Shown here piece by piece: positions 1 through 8,695 of a stretch of DNA of 22,553 bases (position 1 is the first letter of the stretch; each line of letters begins with the position of its first letter). Position numbers and translations under genes: made by a program. Under the pieces are notes generated by a model. That model worked only from the letters and a program-made list of their open reading frames with translations. It was not told the origin of the DNA and ran no database searches. The stretch comes from Basidiobolus ranarum. Taxonomy: Eukaryota; Basidiobolomycota; Basidiobolomycetes; Basidiobolales. Location: NCBI GenBank assembly GCA_040143965.1, contig JASJQH010007059.1:1-22553 (forward strand), in the 5' to 3' direction.

Positions 1-284
1 TTAGTACTTAGTTATCTTATATTGAACTAAGATATTATCCATTATTCTCATAAGGAATTTACTTAGAAGTTTGAAGATATATAGATTTTGATAACTTGTG
101 CTAGAAGCCCCTAGCTTTGCGCACATGTTCCCGGGACCTTCCTTAACACATTCTAAGCGTTAGTTTGTTTACATCTTTACAAAACTATAAATGGCAACTT
201 TCTACTCAACAAATCAATAAGTGAAAACCACCAATTGCTCTAATTCTCCAAACCACTTCCAACAGGCTCCCAAATACTTTAACA
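1..284 (-). mobile_element. LTR-like repeat copy A, cut by the window edge
   Basis: Read on the minus strand this begins TGTTAAAGTATTTGGGAGCC at 284 and runs to base 1. It matches copies B (337-658) and C (17607-17955) along its whole length, at roughly 80% by eye against B. Shared blocks include a TTTTCACTTATTGATTT-like stretch, a TTTATAGTTTTGTAAAGATGTAA-like stretch, a CATGTG(T/C)GCAAAG block and an ATATCTTAGTTCAATAT block. The other copies end in TCAACA about 45 bp after the point matching base 1, so the 3' end of this copy lies outside the window. A TG start and CA end suggest a long terminal repeat; a MITE is possible. No coding region is seen. Confidence 0.5.
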
Positions 285-291
285 ATATGTT

Positions 292-333
292 CCATTTGCT
301 AGTTGCTGACAGCTGTATAGGGTATTAGCTATA
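292..333 (+). repeat. 42-bp dispersed repeat, copy 1 (between LTR-like arms)
   Basis: This stretch (CCATTTGCTAGTTGCTG..., ending TTAGCTATA) recurs in the same orientation at 766-807 with 5 mismatches in 42. It fills nearly all of the spacer between repeat copies A and B, so it may be part of the target or of a larger composite element. Confidence 0.7.
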
Positions 334-336
334 AAC

Positions 337-658
337 TGTTGAAGTATTTTGGGGTTTGTTGGTAGTGGTATGGAGAACTAGAAGAATTGATTGTTTTCAC
401 TTATTGATTTATTGAGTGGAAAGTTGACATTTATAGTTTTGTAAAGATGTAAGCAAAAGACATATAAAATGTGCTAAGAAAGGCTTCAGTAACATGTGTG
501 CAAAGTTTGGAGCTTCTAGGACAAGTTCTCAAAACCTATATATATCTTCAAACTTCGAAGTACATTCTTCTTGAGGTGATATCTTAGTTCAATATGGAAT
601 AACTAAGTACTAAGCTATATATGATTATATAGGTGTTTAGGTTATGTTTATATCAACA
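337..658 (+). mobile_element. LTR-like repeat copy B, head to head with copy A
   Basis: This 322-bp element begins TGTTGAAG and ends TATATCAACA, so the termini TGTTGA/TCAACA are perfect 6-bp inverted repeats with TG...CA ends, as in retroviral-type LTRs. It is homologous to copy A on the opposite strand, and the two start points are separated by 52 bp (285-336). No 5-bp target duplication is visible: TAAAC lies before it and CTCAT after. No internal retrotransposon genes adjoin it. It is most likely a solo LTR or non-autonomous relic. Confidence 0.5.
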
Positions 659-765
659 CTCATGAGCATCATTACATTTCTCTCAAATCAAAAGAAGATA
701 ACACGGTATGCAATCCATGCATATATGACAACTGTAAAGATGTTTACGCTATGCCAACTTCAACG

Positions 766-807
766 CCATTTACTAGTTACTGCCTGCTGTATAGTGTATT
801 AGCTATA
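766..807 (+). repeat. 42-bp dispersed repeat, copy 2
   Basis: About 88% identical to 292-333. It lies 108 bp beyond the end of LTR-like copy B. The bases just before it contain a GTAAAGATGTTTAC stretch resembling a block inside the LTR-like family, which suggests a mosaic of old insertions. Confidence 0.65.
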
Positions 808-809
808 TA

Positions 810-1704
810 TTGAACTAGTCCATTGCATATTAGCCTAGAATAATGATTTTCATCTCTTAGCACAATAGTTACTGTATATTGATGTTTATATGAAAATATG
901 GTCTTTATAGAGGGAGTTTTAGGAGATAGAGCAGTTATGAACTTCAGAGATATTTATCAATTAGCATGAAATAAAGAATTTATATATTTCAGTAAAAATT
1001 CAGAGAACTAGAAATGGAGTTGCGTTCAGAGCATCTGAGGCAGTAAGATGAGTTATCTTGGAGGTAATATGGATGACTTTCAAATTTCAAGTTTAACTTC
1101 GCTAATTCTTGGATAATTCACATATACACAGAATATATGTTCCAATTTTCAAGAAAGTGACAAATGACTAACAATTTATGATAACTTATGATGTATGAAA
1201 TACTTGCGCTTAAAAAGATAGAGATAATGAATATTACAAATGGGATAATGTTCAAAAAACATTACTCAATATTCAAGAATTAAAAAAAGTAACATCAGCA
1301 TATAAATGCAACTTTAATCAGAGATGTATGAATCTCCAGCTGATTATTCTAGAATAGAATATATTGGTATGGATATACTAGTACTTCGGTAGACATTATA
1401 TTACTTAAACATCAACACACACACAGAATGCACAGACCGTAATAGAGAGCGGAGTCAAAAGCGATATCAGTTGTCAGGGTATATTTATTTTTAAGATAAG
1501 TATTATAGATACTACACTATTGACGGAATTGATTCAGTCACAATGAGTATGAGTGGTTTTCTCCAATTAGTTAAGGAATCGTATATAAGGTGGTGTTAAT
1601 TACATGTGTGCGTGGATTGTTTAAAGGGTTAAAGTCAGAGAAACCCCAAATAAAATATAGGTTAGGTGGAATTGGGGTATATGTCAATGATGTGAATTTA
1701 CGCG
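810..1704. other. AT-rich spacer, no gene seen
   Basis: Very AT-rich sequence with stops in all frames and no tRNA-like or rRNA-like structure recognised. A short ACACACAC tract lies near 1417-1425. I see no supported gene. Confidence 0.5.
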
Positions 1705-1956
1705 ATGTTCGACTCTACAACGTTACGTTCTCGTATAGGACGTGGTGGAAGGGCGAAACGTACAACATTTCGTGCTTTCAAACGATCGGGGAAGATTTCG
1801 GTGACGCAACGGCGTGGCTGCATGGCTTTTGTTAGACGTTGTCTTCCGCCTACTAGTTCTACGTTGAAGTTACGTGAAGGTAATGCGCAAGCATATTCCC
1901 AGACTTGTGTGGAATTCATGATGAGTAAAGATGGTTTAGATTATGAGTGTGGTTGA
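1705..1956 (+). CDS. Possible small Arg-rich protein, unidentified
   Basis: An ATG-initiated frame of 83 codons ending in TGA. The predicted product is strongly basic in its first half (SRIGRGGRAKR near residues 9-18, further Arg/Lys to about residue 45) and contains four Cys. This stretch is visibly richer in GC than its surroundings and uses CGT/CGA/CGG Arg codons often, unlike the flanking AT-rich spacer. Frames +1 and -1 are also open here, as expected of a GC-richer patch, which weakens the case. I recognise no family and see no confident splice sites. It could be a genuine short gene, one exon of a longer gene, or the remnant of an inserted sequence. Confidence 0.25.
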   Translation: MFDSTTLRSRIGRGGRAKRTTFRAFKRSGKISVTQRRGCMAFVRRCLPPTSSTLKLREGNAQAYSQTCVEFMMSKDGLDYECG

Positions 1957-2180
1957 GGGAAGGGAAGTGCCTTCTCGAGGATGTTTAGTTGAAAGCATCG
2001 TAACATACCTGGGTTGAGGTGGGTTTTATACTCATTGGAGGCTTACTGATTTCTAATTTCCCATGACTGCGAAAATTAATTAATTTCTGAAACTAAAATT
2101 CAAGCAAGCGGACTTTAATTTATCTTGTGAACCCTTACTACAGATGGTATGGAGGTGTTGATGCTGTTATATCGATTGAA

Positions 2181-2225
2181 CTGATTACTATATTACTGAT
2201 TATTATATTACTGATTACTATATTA
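2181..2225 (+). repeat. 3 x 15-bp tandem repeat
   Basis: Three head-to-tail copies of CTGATTAYTATATTA (2181-2195, 2196-2210, 2211-2225); the middle copy differs by one base. It lies in non-coding AT-rich DNA. The reading frame across it gives only a Leu/Ile-rich run with no ATG in place, so I do not call a gene. Confidence 0.85.
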
Positions 2226-2613
2226 AAAAGCTGCTTTCGCTTGTTAGTCAAAAACTCTATTAGTCACGCGATCACAGACGTCATATTCCTGGTAATGTAT
2301 TGTATATAAATATATATACATTCCAGACTAAATACAAACTAAATTAAAATGACCTCGGTTGATACACAAGATTGAAAGAAGATTTCTATTTTCCTTTGAT
2401 TTACTGAGTCTAGTGCAATATAGTCGAGTCTAGTGACAATATAACACGTTGTTTAGGTAAACATGGTATGCATTCAGTGAACTGGTTTAATATCCTGACT
2501 TTAAATTTGTTTTTGACTAACAATAAAACTTCATTATGTTCTCCGGTAATATCCATTCAAGGTCAACGAGAAGGAGAGAACTACCACTTAGTATTCGATC
2601 AACAAGAAGGAAA

Positions 2614-2653
2614 TCATGCATAGAAAAACAAAGTCATGCATAGAAAAACAAAG
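2614..2653 (+). repeat. 2 x 20-bp perfect tandem repeat
   Basis: TCATGCATAGAAAAACAAAG occurs twice head to tail with no mismatch, in spacer DNA. It includes the palindrome ATGCAT. No function is evident. Confidence 0.85.
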
Positions 2654-3544
2654 TGATTGTCGAACCTATAGCATTCCAAGTCCAAGCTTAGTAGCCATCT
2701 TAGCACATCTATAGCTGATTATGAGCGTCAACGAGTGATTAAACTATATTTAATTTGGTTGATTATTGGGCCTTGGTTGATTATTGAACTTAGGGTATCC
2801 AGTAGATCAAGTGCCTTCCAAAGAATAACTACTAGATGCTTGGCAAGTTACATCACTCTGGCAGACAAGTTGGTAGTGGTGTCACGACTAGCTGAGAGTA
2901 TCAACCATGATCTTAATACGAAAGGTTATGGTTTATAGTTTATGGACAATGGGCTATGCTATGAGCGTTGTATACCCACAAACGCACCAATGACTTTTTT
3001 GCTGAATCGTTTTCCTTCATAGAAGCAGATACCATTGAATATAGGTACCTGACCTGTTATAAAACTTCTACTCTGTCTTGAACATGCATATTCGTCACGA
3101 TCGAAACCGAGCTTTGGAGAGGATCGATATATATGGATATCAACATTTCCGATATTTCCTCCACTCTACTGAAAATACTGACTGTGAACGGGATTTCGAA
3201 CTCGCTTTCAATGCATCGGATTTCTTGTTCAGTTCATCCTCAAAACACTTCAATGAATATTGCTGAATGACGTTTCAATTCCTATTAAACCATCTGGTAT
3301 GTAAATTATAAATCATCCCAAGTTGCATATATATAATATAATTAGTTCTAAGTTAAAATGCTATGATCGGGTTTTATTTCAACTAAACAGTTATGCAATG
3401 TTGATAGTATCTATTAACTTAAACAAGTTGTGATTAGTTATGATTAAATCTGAAGTATTGTTCTATAACTTCTTTTATAATGAAACGTTTCTCTACACTT
3501 CATCGATCTTTAGATTTTGAGATTAGTTAGTAACTTGTTCCCAC
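2654..3544. other. Spacer and likely promoter of the SCOC-like gene
   Basis: Short open stretches exist here, for example a 60-codon frame from the ATG at 3084 to a stop near 3266, but they show no recognisable family and no codon bias. A sequence with GGTTGATTATTG occurs twice at 2756-2787. The last 100 bases before 3545 hold a TTTTATAATG stretch at about 3472 that may serve the SCOC-like gene. Nothing else is supported. Confidence 0.4.
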
Positions 3545-3813
3545 ATGGCCTCTCCTTTACCCAAATCTACGGATTCAACAGAAATAGAACGTGAAGACCT
3601 TATTCGTAAAATCCAACAAACTCAAGAGCAATTAAGACGTAAGTGCCTTTTTTGCTTCATTAAACGAAACTTTACGTTAAACTTTAACCTATAGATCTAC
3701 TTGCCAAAATCGATACCGTCAAGTCAGACCATCATAGAATTCACACAGAAAATCAAGTATTGGAGAAGTATATGGATAACTTGATGTCTACAAAAGAGAT
3801 GATGGAACCATAA
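3545..3813 (+). CDS. SCOC-like short coiled-coil protein
   Basis: Two exons (3545-3638 and 3695-3813) around a 56-bp intron (GTAAGT...CTATAG, with a TTTAAC branch candidate) encode 70 residues. The second half is an amphipathic heptad-type helix: LLAKIDTVKSDHHRIHTENQ, then VLEKYMDNLMS. This matches the family of short coiled-coil proteins (SCOC, formerly DUF2205), whose hallmark is a leucine-heptad helix ending in an EN..L..YI.NLM-like motif. Animal SCOC sits on the Golgi, binds ARL1-type GTPases and takes part in autophagy control and vesicle traffic; a similar Golgi role here is inference. The length is normal for minimal family members. The N-terminal 15 residues are polar and probably disordered. 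The reading frame is kept exactly across the splice (C+AT gives His32). The gene lies 470 bp upstream of lysyl-tRNA synthetase on the same strand. Confidence 0.82.
3639..3694 (+). other. Intron of the SCOC-like gene
   Basis: A 56-bp GT-AG intron with donor GTAAGT, an A/T-rich body and acceptor ACCTATAG. Removing it joins two short frames into one coiled coil, which is the main evidence for the gene. Confidence 0.8.
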
Positions 3814-4282
3814 ATAACAAACTCAATCACCCCCCTATATAAAAGCAACTTGAACCTCTTTGTAACAAGAAAATTCACTTGGGTACCCCGTCATACTCTA
3901 TATTCCTAACTGAAGTATATTCATTCCTCTTTATTCTGACCTTGCTGGAAATTTCTTGCTATTTAACAATCCAACGTTTCAAAATGCACACTTCCTCTTA
4001 CCACCCTAATTAGTAGTCATGCAAAATCAATAAAGTCTCTTCATAGCACATATGTTATTATCACCTACAGGCACATCTATTATTGGATCATATATACCCT
4101 ATGACACAATTCGAGTCAGTACGTAGAGACACCGAGTTATAAAAATAAATTCAAGATGCTTTTTTTTACAAAAAGATCAAGAAAAAATTGAAAATTTTAC
4201 GAAAGAAAACCCTTCGTTGTTGTTTTCTTTGCGCTTGCACTTTAGCAAACGATACTAGGTATCCTATATTCTAAATACGACC
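3814..4282. promoter_or_regulatory. Intergenic region and putative LysRS promoter
   Basis: 470 bp between the SCOC-like stop and the LysRS start. A TATAAAAATAAA stretch at about 4138-4149 is a TATA-like candidate roughly 145 bp upstream of the ATG, followed by a T-run. The bases before the start (CGACC-ATG) fit a reasonable eukaryotic initiation context. No other element is recognised. Confidence 0.35.
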
Positions 4283-6016
4283 ATGACTGACGCTGCCCCA
4301 GCCGAAAAGCTTTACTTGGACGAAGTTACTGGTGAACAAGTCTCTAAGTCTGAGCTTAAGAGAAGAAGCAAGCAAAGAGAGAGAGATGCTAAGAAGGCCG
4401 CTGCTGCCAAAGAAAAGAGCGCCAAACAAGCAGAGGCTCCTAAGAAGCAAGCTAACGCTGAAGATGCTGAAGAAGAGTTAAACCCTAACCAATATTTCGA
4501 GATTCGTAGCAAACTCATCAACAAGCTCCGTACTGAGGGTCCTACTCCTTATCCTCACAAATTCCACGTTGCTATGACCCTCCCTGAATTCATCCAAAAA
4601 TTCAAGGATCTTCAACCTGGAGATCATATGGATGAGGTTGTCACTGTTGCTGGTCGTATTCACAACAAGCGTGCTTCCGGTGCTAAATTGAGATTCTACG
4701 ATTTACACGGTGAAGGTGTTAAGATTCAAGTTATGGCTCAGGCTCAAGATTCCGAACGTGATTTCGCTACTGTTCATGATCTTTTGCGTCGTGGTGATAT
4801 TGTTGGTGTTAAGGGATGTCCCGGAAAATCCAAGAGAGGAGAATTATCCATCTTCCCCAAGGATGTTCAACTTCTTTCTCCCTGCTTACACATGCTTCCT
4901 AAGGCCAACTATGGTTTGAAGGACCAAGAGACTCGTTATCGTCAACGTTATCTTGACTTGATCATGAACAACAATGTCCGTGACAAGTTCATTGCCAGAA
5001 CCCAAATCATCCGTTATGTTCGTAAGTATTTGGACAACCTTAACTTCTTGGAAGTTGAGACTCCTATGATGAATATGATTGCCGGTGGCGCTACTGCTAA
5101 GCCCTTCGTCACTCACCACAACGACCTCAAGTTGGATATGTTCATGCGTATTGCCCCTGAATTGTATCTCAAGATGCTTGTTGTTGGTGGTCTTGACCGT
5201 GTTTACGAAATCGGACGTCAATTCCGTAACGAAGGTATCGATTTGACCCACAACCCCGAGTTCACCACTTGCGAGTTCTATATGGCTTATGCTGATATGT
5301 TCGACCTTATGGAGATGTCCGAACAGATGATCTCTGGTATGGTCAAGGAAGTCACCGGTGACTACAAGGTTGTCTATCACCCCAACGGACAAGATGGTGA
5401 AGCTGTCGAGATCGATTTCACTCCTCCATTCAGACGTATTAACATGATTGAGGAATTAGAAGCTCAATTGAAGGTTACATTCCCTCCTGCCGATCAACTC
5501 CACACTGAAGAAGCTCGTCAATTCTTGGATGAACAATGCGTCAAGCACGGTGTTGAATGTTCTGCTCCTAGAACCAGCTCTCGTCTTTTGGACAAACTTG
5601 TTGGTGACTTCATTGAAGTTCAATGTGTCAACCCTGGTTTCATCATTGGTCATCCTCAAATGATGTCTCCCTTAGCTAAGGCCCATCGTTCCATCAAGGG
5701 TCTCTGTGAGCGTTTCGAACTCTTCGTTGCTACTAAGGAAATCTGTAACGCATACACTGAGTTGAACGATCCCTTCGATCAACGTGAGCGTTTCGCTCAA
5801 CAAGCTTCTGATAAGGAGGCTGGTGATGACGAAGCTCAAATGATTGATGAGAACTTCTGTACCTCTCTTGAGTATGGTCTCCCACCTACTGGTGGTTGGG
5901 GTTTGGGTGTCGATCGTCTTGTCATGTTCTTGACCGACTCCAACAACATCAAGGAAGTCATTGCTTTCCCTGCTATGAAGCCTGTTGAAGAAGACCAAAA
6001 GCCCGCCCACGAATAA
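4283..6016 (+). CDS. KRS1: Lysyl-tRNA synthetase, cytosolic (class IIb)
   Basis: A single uninterrupted exon of 577 residues, the usual length for fungal cytosolic LysRS. It attaches lysine to tRNA-Lys using ATP. Residues 1-65 form a Lys/Ala/Glu-rich helical extension, as in eukaryotic enzymes, which aids tRNA binding. The anticodon-binding OB fold spans about 118-205 ([20 protein letters not shown]). The class II catalytic core follows: motif 1 near 235-263 ([11 protein letters not shown]), the GGATAKPF segment at 268-275, motif 2 at about 313-335 ([18 protein letters not shown]) and motif 3 at about 538-552 ([14 protein letters not shown]). ELND at 493-496 and the conserved [11 protein letters not shown] are present. 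Codon use is strongly biased (GGT, CGT, AAG, TTC), as in a highly expressed gene, and differs from its AT-rich surroundings. There is no mitochondrial presequence. Long antisense frames inside it are by-products of this bias. Confidence 0.98.
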   Translation: MTDAAPAEKLYLDEVTGEQVSKSELKRRSKQRERDAKKAAAAKEKSAKQAEAPKKQANAEDAEEELNPNQYFEIRSKLINKLRTEGPTPYPHKFHVAMTLPEFIQKFKDLQPGDHMDEVVTVAGRIHNKRASGAKLRFYDLHGEGVKIQVMAQAQDSERDFATVHDLLRRGDIVGVKGCPGKSKRGELSIFPKDVQLLSPCLHMLPKANYGLKDQETRYRQRYLDLIMNNNVRDKFIARTQIIRYVRKYLDNLNFLEVETPMMNMIAGGATAKPFVTHHNDLKLDMFMRIAPELYLKMLVVGGLDRVYEIGRQFRNEGIDLTHNPEFTTCEFYMAYADMFDLMEMSEQMISGMVKEVTGDYKVVYHPNGQDGEAVEIDFTPPFRRINMIEELEAQLKVTFPPADQLHTEEARQFLDEQCVKHGVECSAPRTSSRLLDKLVGDFIEVQCVNPGFIIGHPQMMSPLAKAHRSIKGLCERFELFVATKEICNAYTELNDPFDQRERFAQQASDKEAGDDEAQMIDENFCTSLEYGLPPTGGWGLGVDRLVMFLTDSNNIKEVIAFPAMKPVEEDQKPAHE

Positions 6017-6156
6017 TTCCCAAATTAAATTATAGTTCGGTCAAGATTTCTTCGTACAGCTCTTTTTCAACTTCTATACTCTAATTTCCCTTACCTTCCT
6101 CCCTCTCCTGTCATTTATGTATCAATTTCACTAGTTGTTGACTGACTTGGTCAATC

Positions 6157-6162
6157 AATAAA
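6157..6162 (+). terminator. Poly(A) signal of LysRS
   Basis: AATAAA lies 141 bp after the LysRS stop codon, following a T/C-rich 3' UTR. Placement fits a canonical polyadenylation signal. Confidence 0.5.
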
Positions 6163-8402
6163 TATGGACTAAAAGCTACAGAAATTTTGGAAAGCGAATC
6201 AAATCAAAGATACCTTTTTAATGATATCTAGAGTGTGTACTTATTTACTTTAATATGGATTAGCTGCATTGTTTGTGAAGCGTTTGTAGATTCCTATATA
6301 GGATGATATCGATGGAAGGTCATCAGGTATTCTGAGCCATATGTGAATTAAACCATTACGGTACTCTTCTAGAAATCACTAGTCAGGCGTCTGTGCCTTT
6401 TTTATCCTTTGCGGTAACACATCATATGCAGCTACTTACATCTAAGTGTGTAAGTACTTGCGCCATTATTGCTTAGCATTGCAACAATGCCATCCAGGAT
6501 ATTTACTTTGCTACCACGGTGCCTAGAAAATACCTATATTGGACCATTTAGATTATCAAAATCTGAATTTGCTTGAACAAGCATTAAACAAGCCTACAAT
6601 TCCGAATGAACTTAGACCATGGGATCTCACGTCTTGTTAATCAATACTCCGCTGTAACAACGCGATAGCCCTAACAATATCAAGTAACACCAACATGACA
6701 ACAGGAAAGCGGCGAAAAATACCAAATGAGCAACTCCAGCTCTCAAAAATAGAGAGCAACTTCTCCTTATTTTCACAAATTAGGTATATAGAAGGGTTTA
6801 AAAGGGTTTGAATACTTAGCCTCTGTGTTACAGCTAGAACCACTATTCTCCTCTGTATTTAACAGCAGTCGACTGATAATCAACTGACTATCTCCTTGAT
6901 AGAATATATTGATTGGTTGCTCAGTTCTCGGAATTCTCTACTACTATACTTTGAGAAAGTGGGCGAAGTGATTTTTCGTCATCTAACATGAAATTCCCCT
7001 TTAGGGCAAAGAAATCCACTAAAACTCCAGCTAATTCAAATCTTCAGATAGTACAAGATGTAGAAGAGATTGGCGCTTGAACTATTCAGATATCAGCCCA
7101 TGGTTCGGTTCGGAGTTCCGTATTTGTAATAATATATTTATTGACAGAATGGAATTACCATATGAAAGGCTTGAATGGAACACACAATAATTACTTCTCG
7201 TTGTGTAAGAATGGTACTACCAAAAATCTTGAGTATAGCTTTGATATGGTAGAAGAGGAGTTTATGGCAAGATAGTAGTCAAGGCGGTTAACACTTTAAC
7301 TTATTGCAGAATTGGTCAAAGTTTCTTAATATGGATTTGGGTCTAGATCGTTCTTTTAATCCGAAGGTCTGACGTGACTCCAGATCGAATCACATTGCAG
7401 GATTTGCAAGGCAATTCACGCCCCTAGGATAAAAAGCGACAAGGCGTAGGTATCGATGACATAATTGATATGATTAAAAACCATTTCATTTATAAATAAT
7501 ACAAAAGGCAATATATAAAGTTATGGAAATAAGGAAGAATATTCCCTGAGTTTTCCCAAATCCTCGGTATACACATTCTACCTTACTATTCAGCCAATAG
7601 GTGCTTTTGGTCTTATCGATTTGTCCATTCTTCTCAACAGTCCAAATGTTGTCAATAATTGCTAACTAACCCCGTACGTATACCAAGTTGGCCATTTAGT
7701 GGATCAAAAAGGACTTGGCATGAGGTTCTCAGACAATACCAGATTTAAACTAGGCAGGGAGAGCACTATATTTAGATAAGGTCTGGATTGGCCGATCGCA
7801 GCTGGTCTACTATTCGCTCTCTTACTGAGGAAATGTTTGCTTCGATCAATATTCCCATATTAGGATATATTTATTTCTATCATTGGTTGAATCTATATAC
7901 GTTAACTAGAGTTTCTGTCATACGATAACGGGAATAGAACCCGAATGACTAGAATTGACATATTGATCAGCGAACACAAAATAGTAAGCAAGAATACAGA
8001 TGATGTTACTAGTAGAGGGTGCTATTCAGTTACCAATTTCCAGAGCTTAGCATGGTGGTACTCGATGAAGAGCTGTCCACCAGTTAGTGTATATGTTTCT
8101 ATTGAAATGGTTAATAATTAGTTATACTTGTGACTCCCAAATTCTACCTTTTTTATTTGTTCAGCTAATTAGACCGCCATCCAATAGGTTCAAGGCTTCC
8201 ATATTCTACTGAATCACCAGAATCCAGTTTTTGGCTATTTTCTGTAGGAGAGCTCCAGGAGTCGTAGAGACTTCTGGCTTGGTGAGTGGTGATTGGCGCT
8301 AAGTAGTTTAGAGGAATTTATGTTGAGCTAAAAATGAAAATGATGTAATTTGATTGGGCACCCAAAGTAGGATTTTTCGAATGTTCGCAGGACTGAAGAT
8401 TC
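6163..8402. other. Long spacer with weak ORF remnants
   Basis: About 2.2 kb without a supported gene. Two points stand out. At 6988-7275 a frame from ATG (starting MKFPFRAKKSTK) runs 30 codons to TGA and then stays open for 64 more codons. On the minus strand at 8165-8313 a 44-50 codon stretch reads like a protein tail (..SLYDSWSSPTENSQ.., ending IGWRSN and a stop) but has no credible upstream body. Neither matches a family I know. The rest is AT-rich with stops in every frame and no tRNA-like structure. Confidence 0.4.
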
Positions 8403-8450
8403 ATTCGTGCCATCTAGGATTCGTGCCATCTAGGATTCGTGCCATCTAGG
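8403..8450 (+). repeat. 3 x 16-bp perfect tandem repeat upstream of velvet
   Basis: Three exact copies of ATTCGTGCCATCTAGG at 8403-8418, 8419-8434 and 8435-8450, ending 246 bp before the velvet start codon. Exact triplication upstream of a regulator gene could be chance replication slippage or a cluster of binding sites. Confidence 0.9.
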
Positions 8451-8548
8451 AAATAGAGCTTGATTTCAATGGATAGTCAATGAAAATTGATTGGCCTCGG
8501 GATCGAATGGAGAGTGGTGCAATTGGTAAATGAGTTTCGGTCAAGAGA

Positions 8549-8555
8549 TATAAAG
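8549..8555 (+). promoter_or_regulatory. TATA-like element of the velvet gene
   Basis: TATAAAG lies about 147 bp upstream of the velvet ATG in otherwise non-coding DNA. Position alone supports it. Confidence 0.3.
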
Positions 8556-8695
8556 AAGTGATGCGGTTACTTGGTTTTTCTATTTGTTATCAAATTCTGC
8601 TATCACTTTTTGCTTGATTTATTTTCGTATCTCTGTAATAATCAACTTGAGTCAGTTTCCCGAATCAGTTTCCCACAAATCAATTGGATTTTATT

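Noticed and set aside
337-658. Retrotransposon with coding genes attached to the LTR-like copies
   Set aside because: No gag, protease, integrase or reverse transcriptase motif is visible in any nearby frame.
4480-4491. Telomere-like AACCCTAACC in LysRS
   Set aside because: It encodes the conserved LNPNQ segment, so coding constraint explains it.
4886-5392. 168-codon antisense frame inside LysRS
   Set aside because: It is a shadow of strongly biased sense codons; the sense strand encodes the full conserved synthetase.
8403-8450. CRISPR-like array
   Set aside because: The repeats are adjacent with no spacers, and the genome is eukaryotic.
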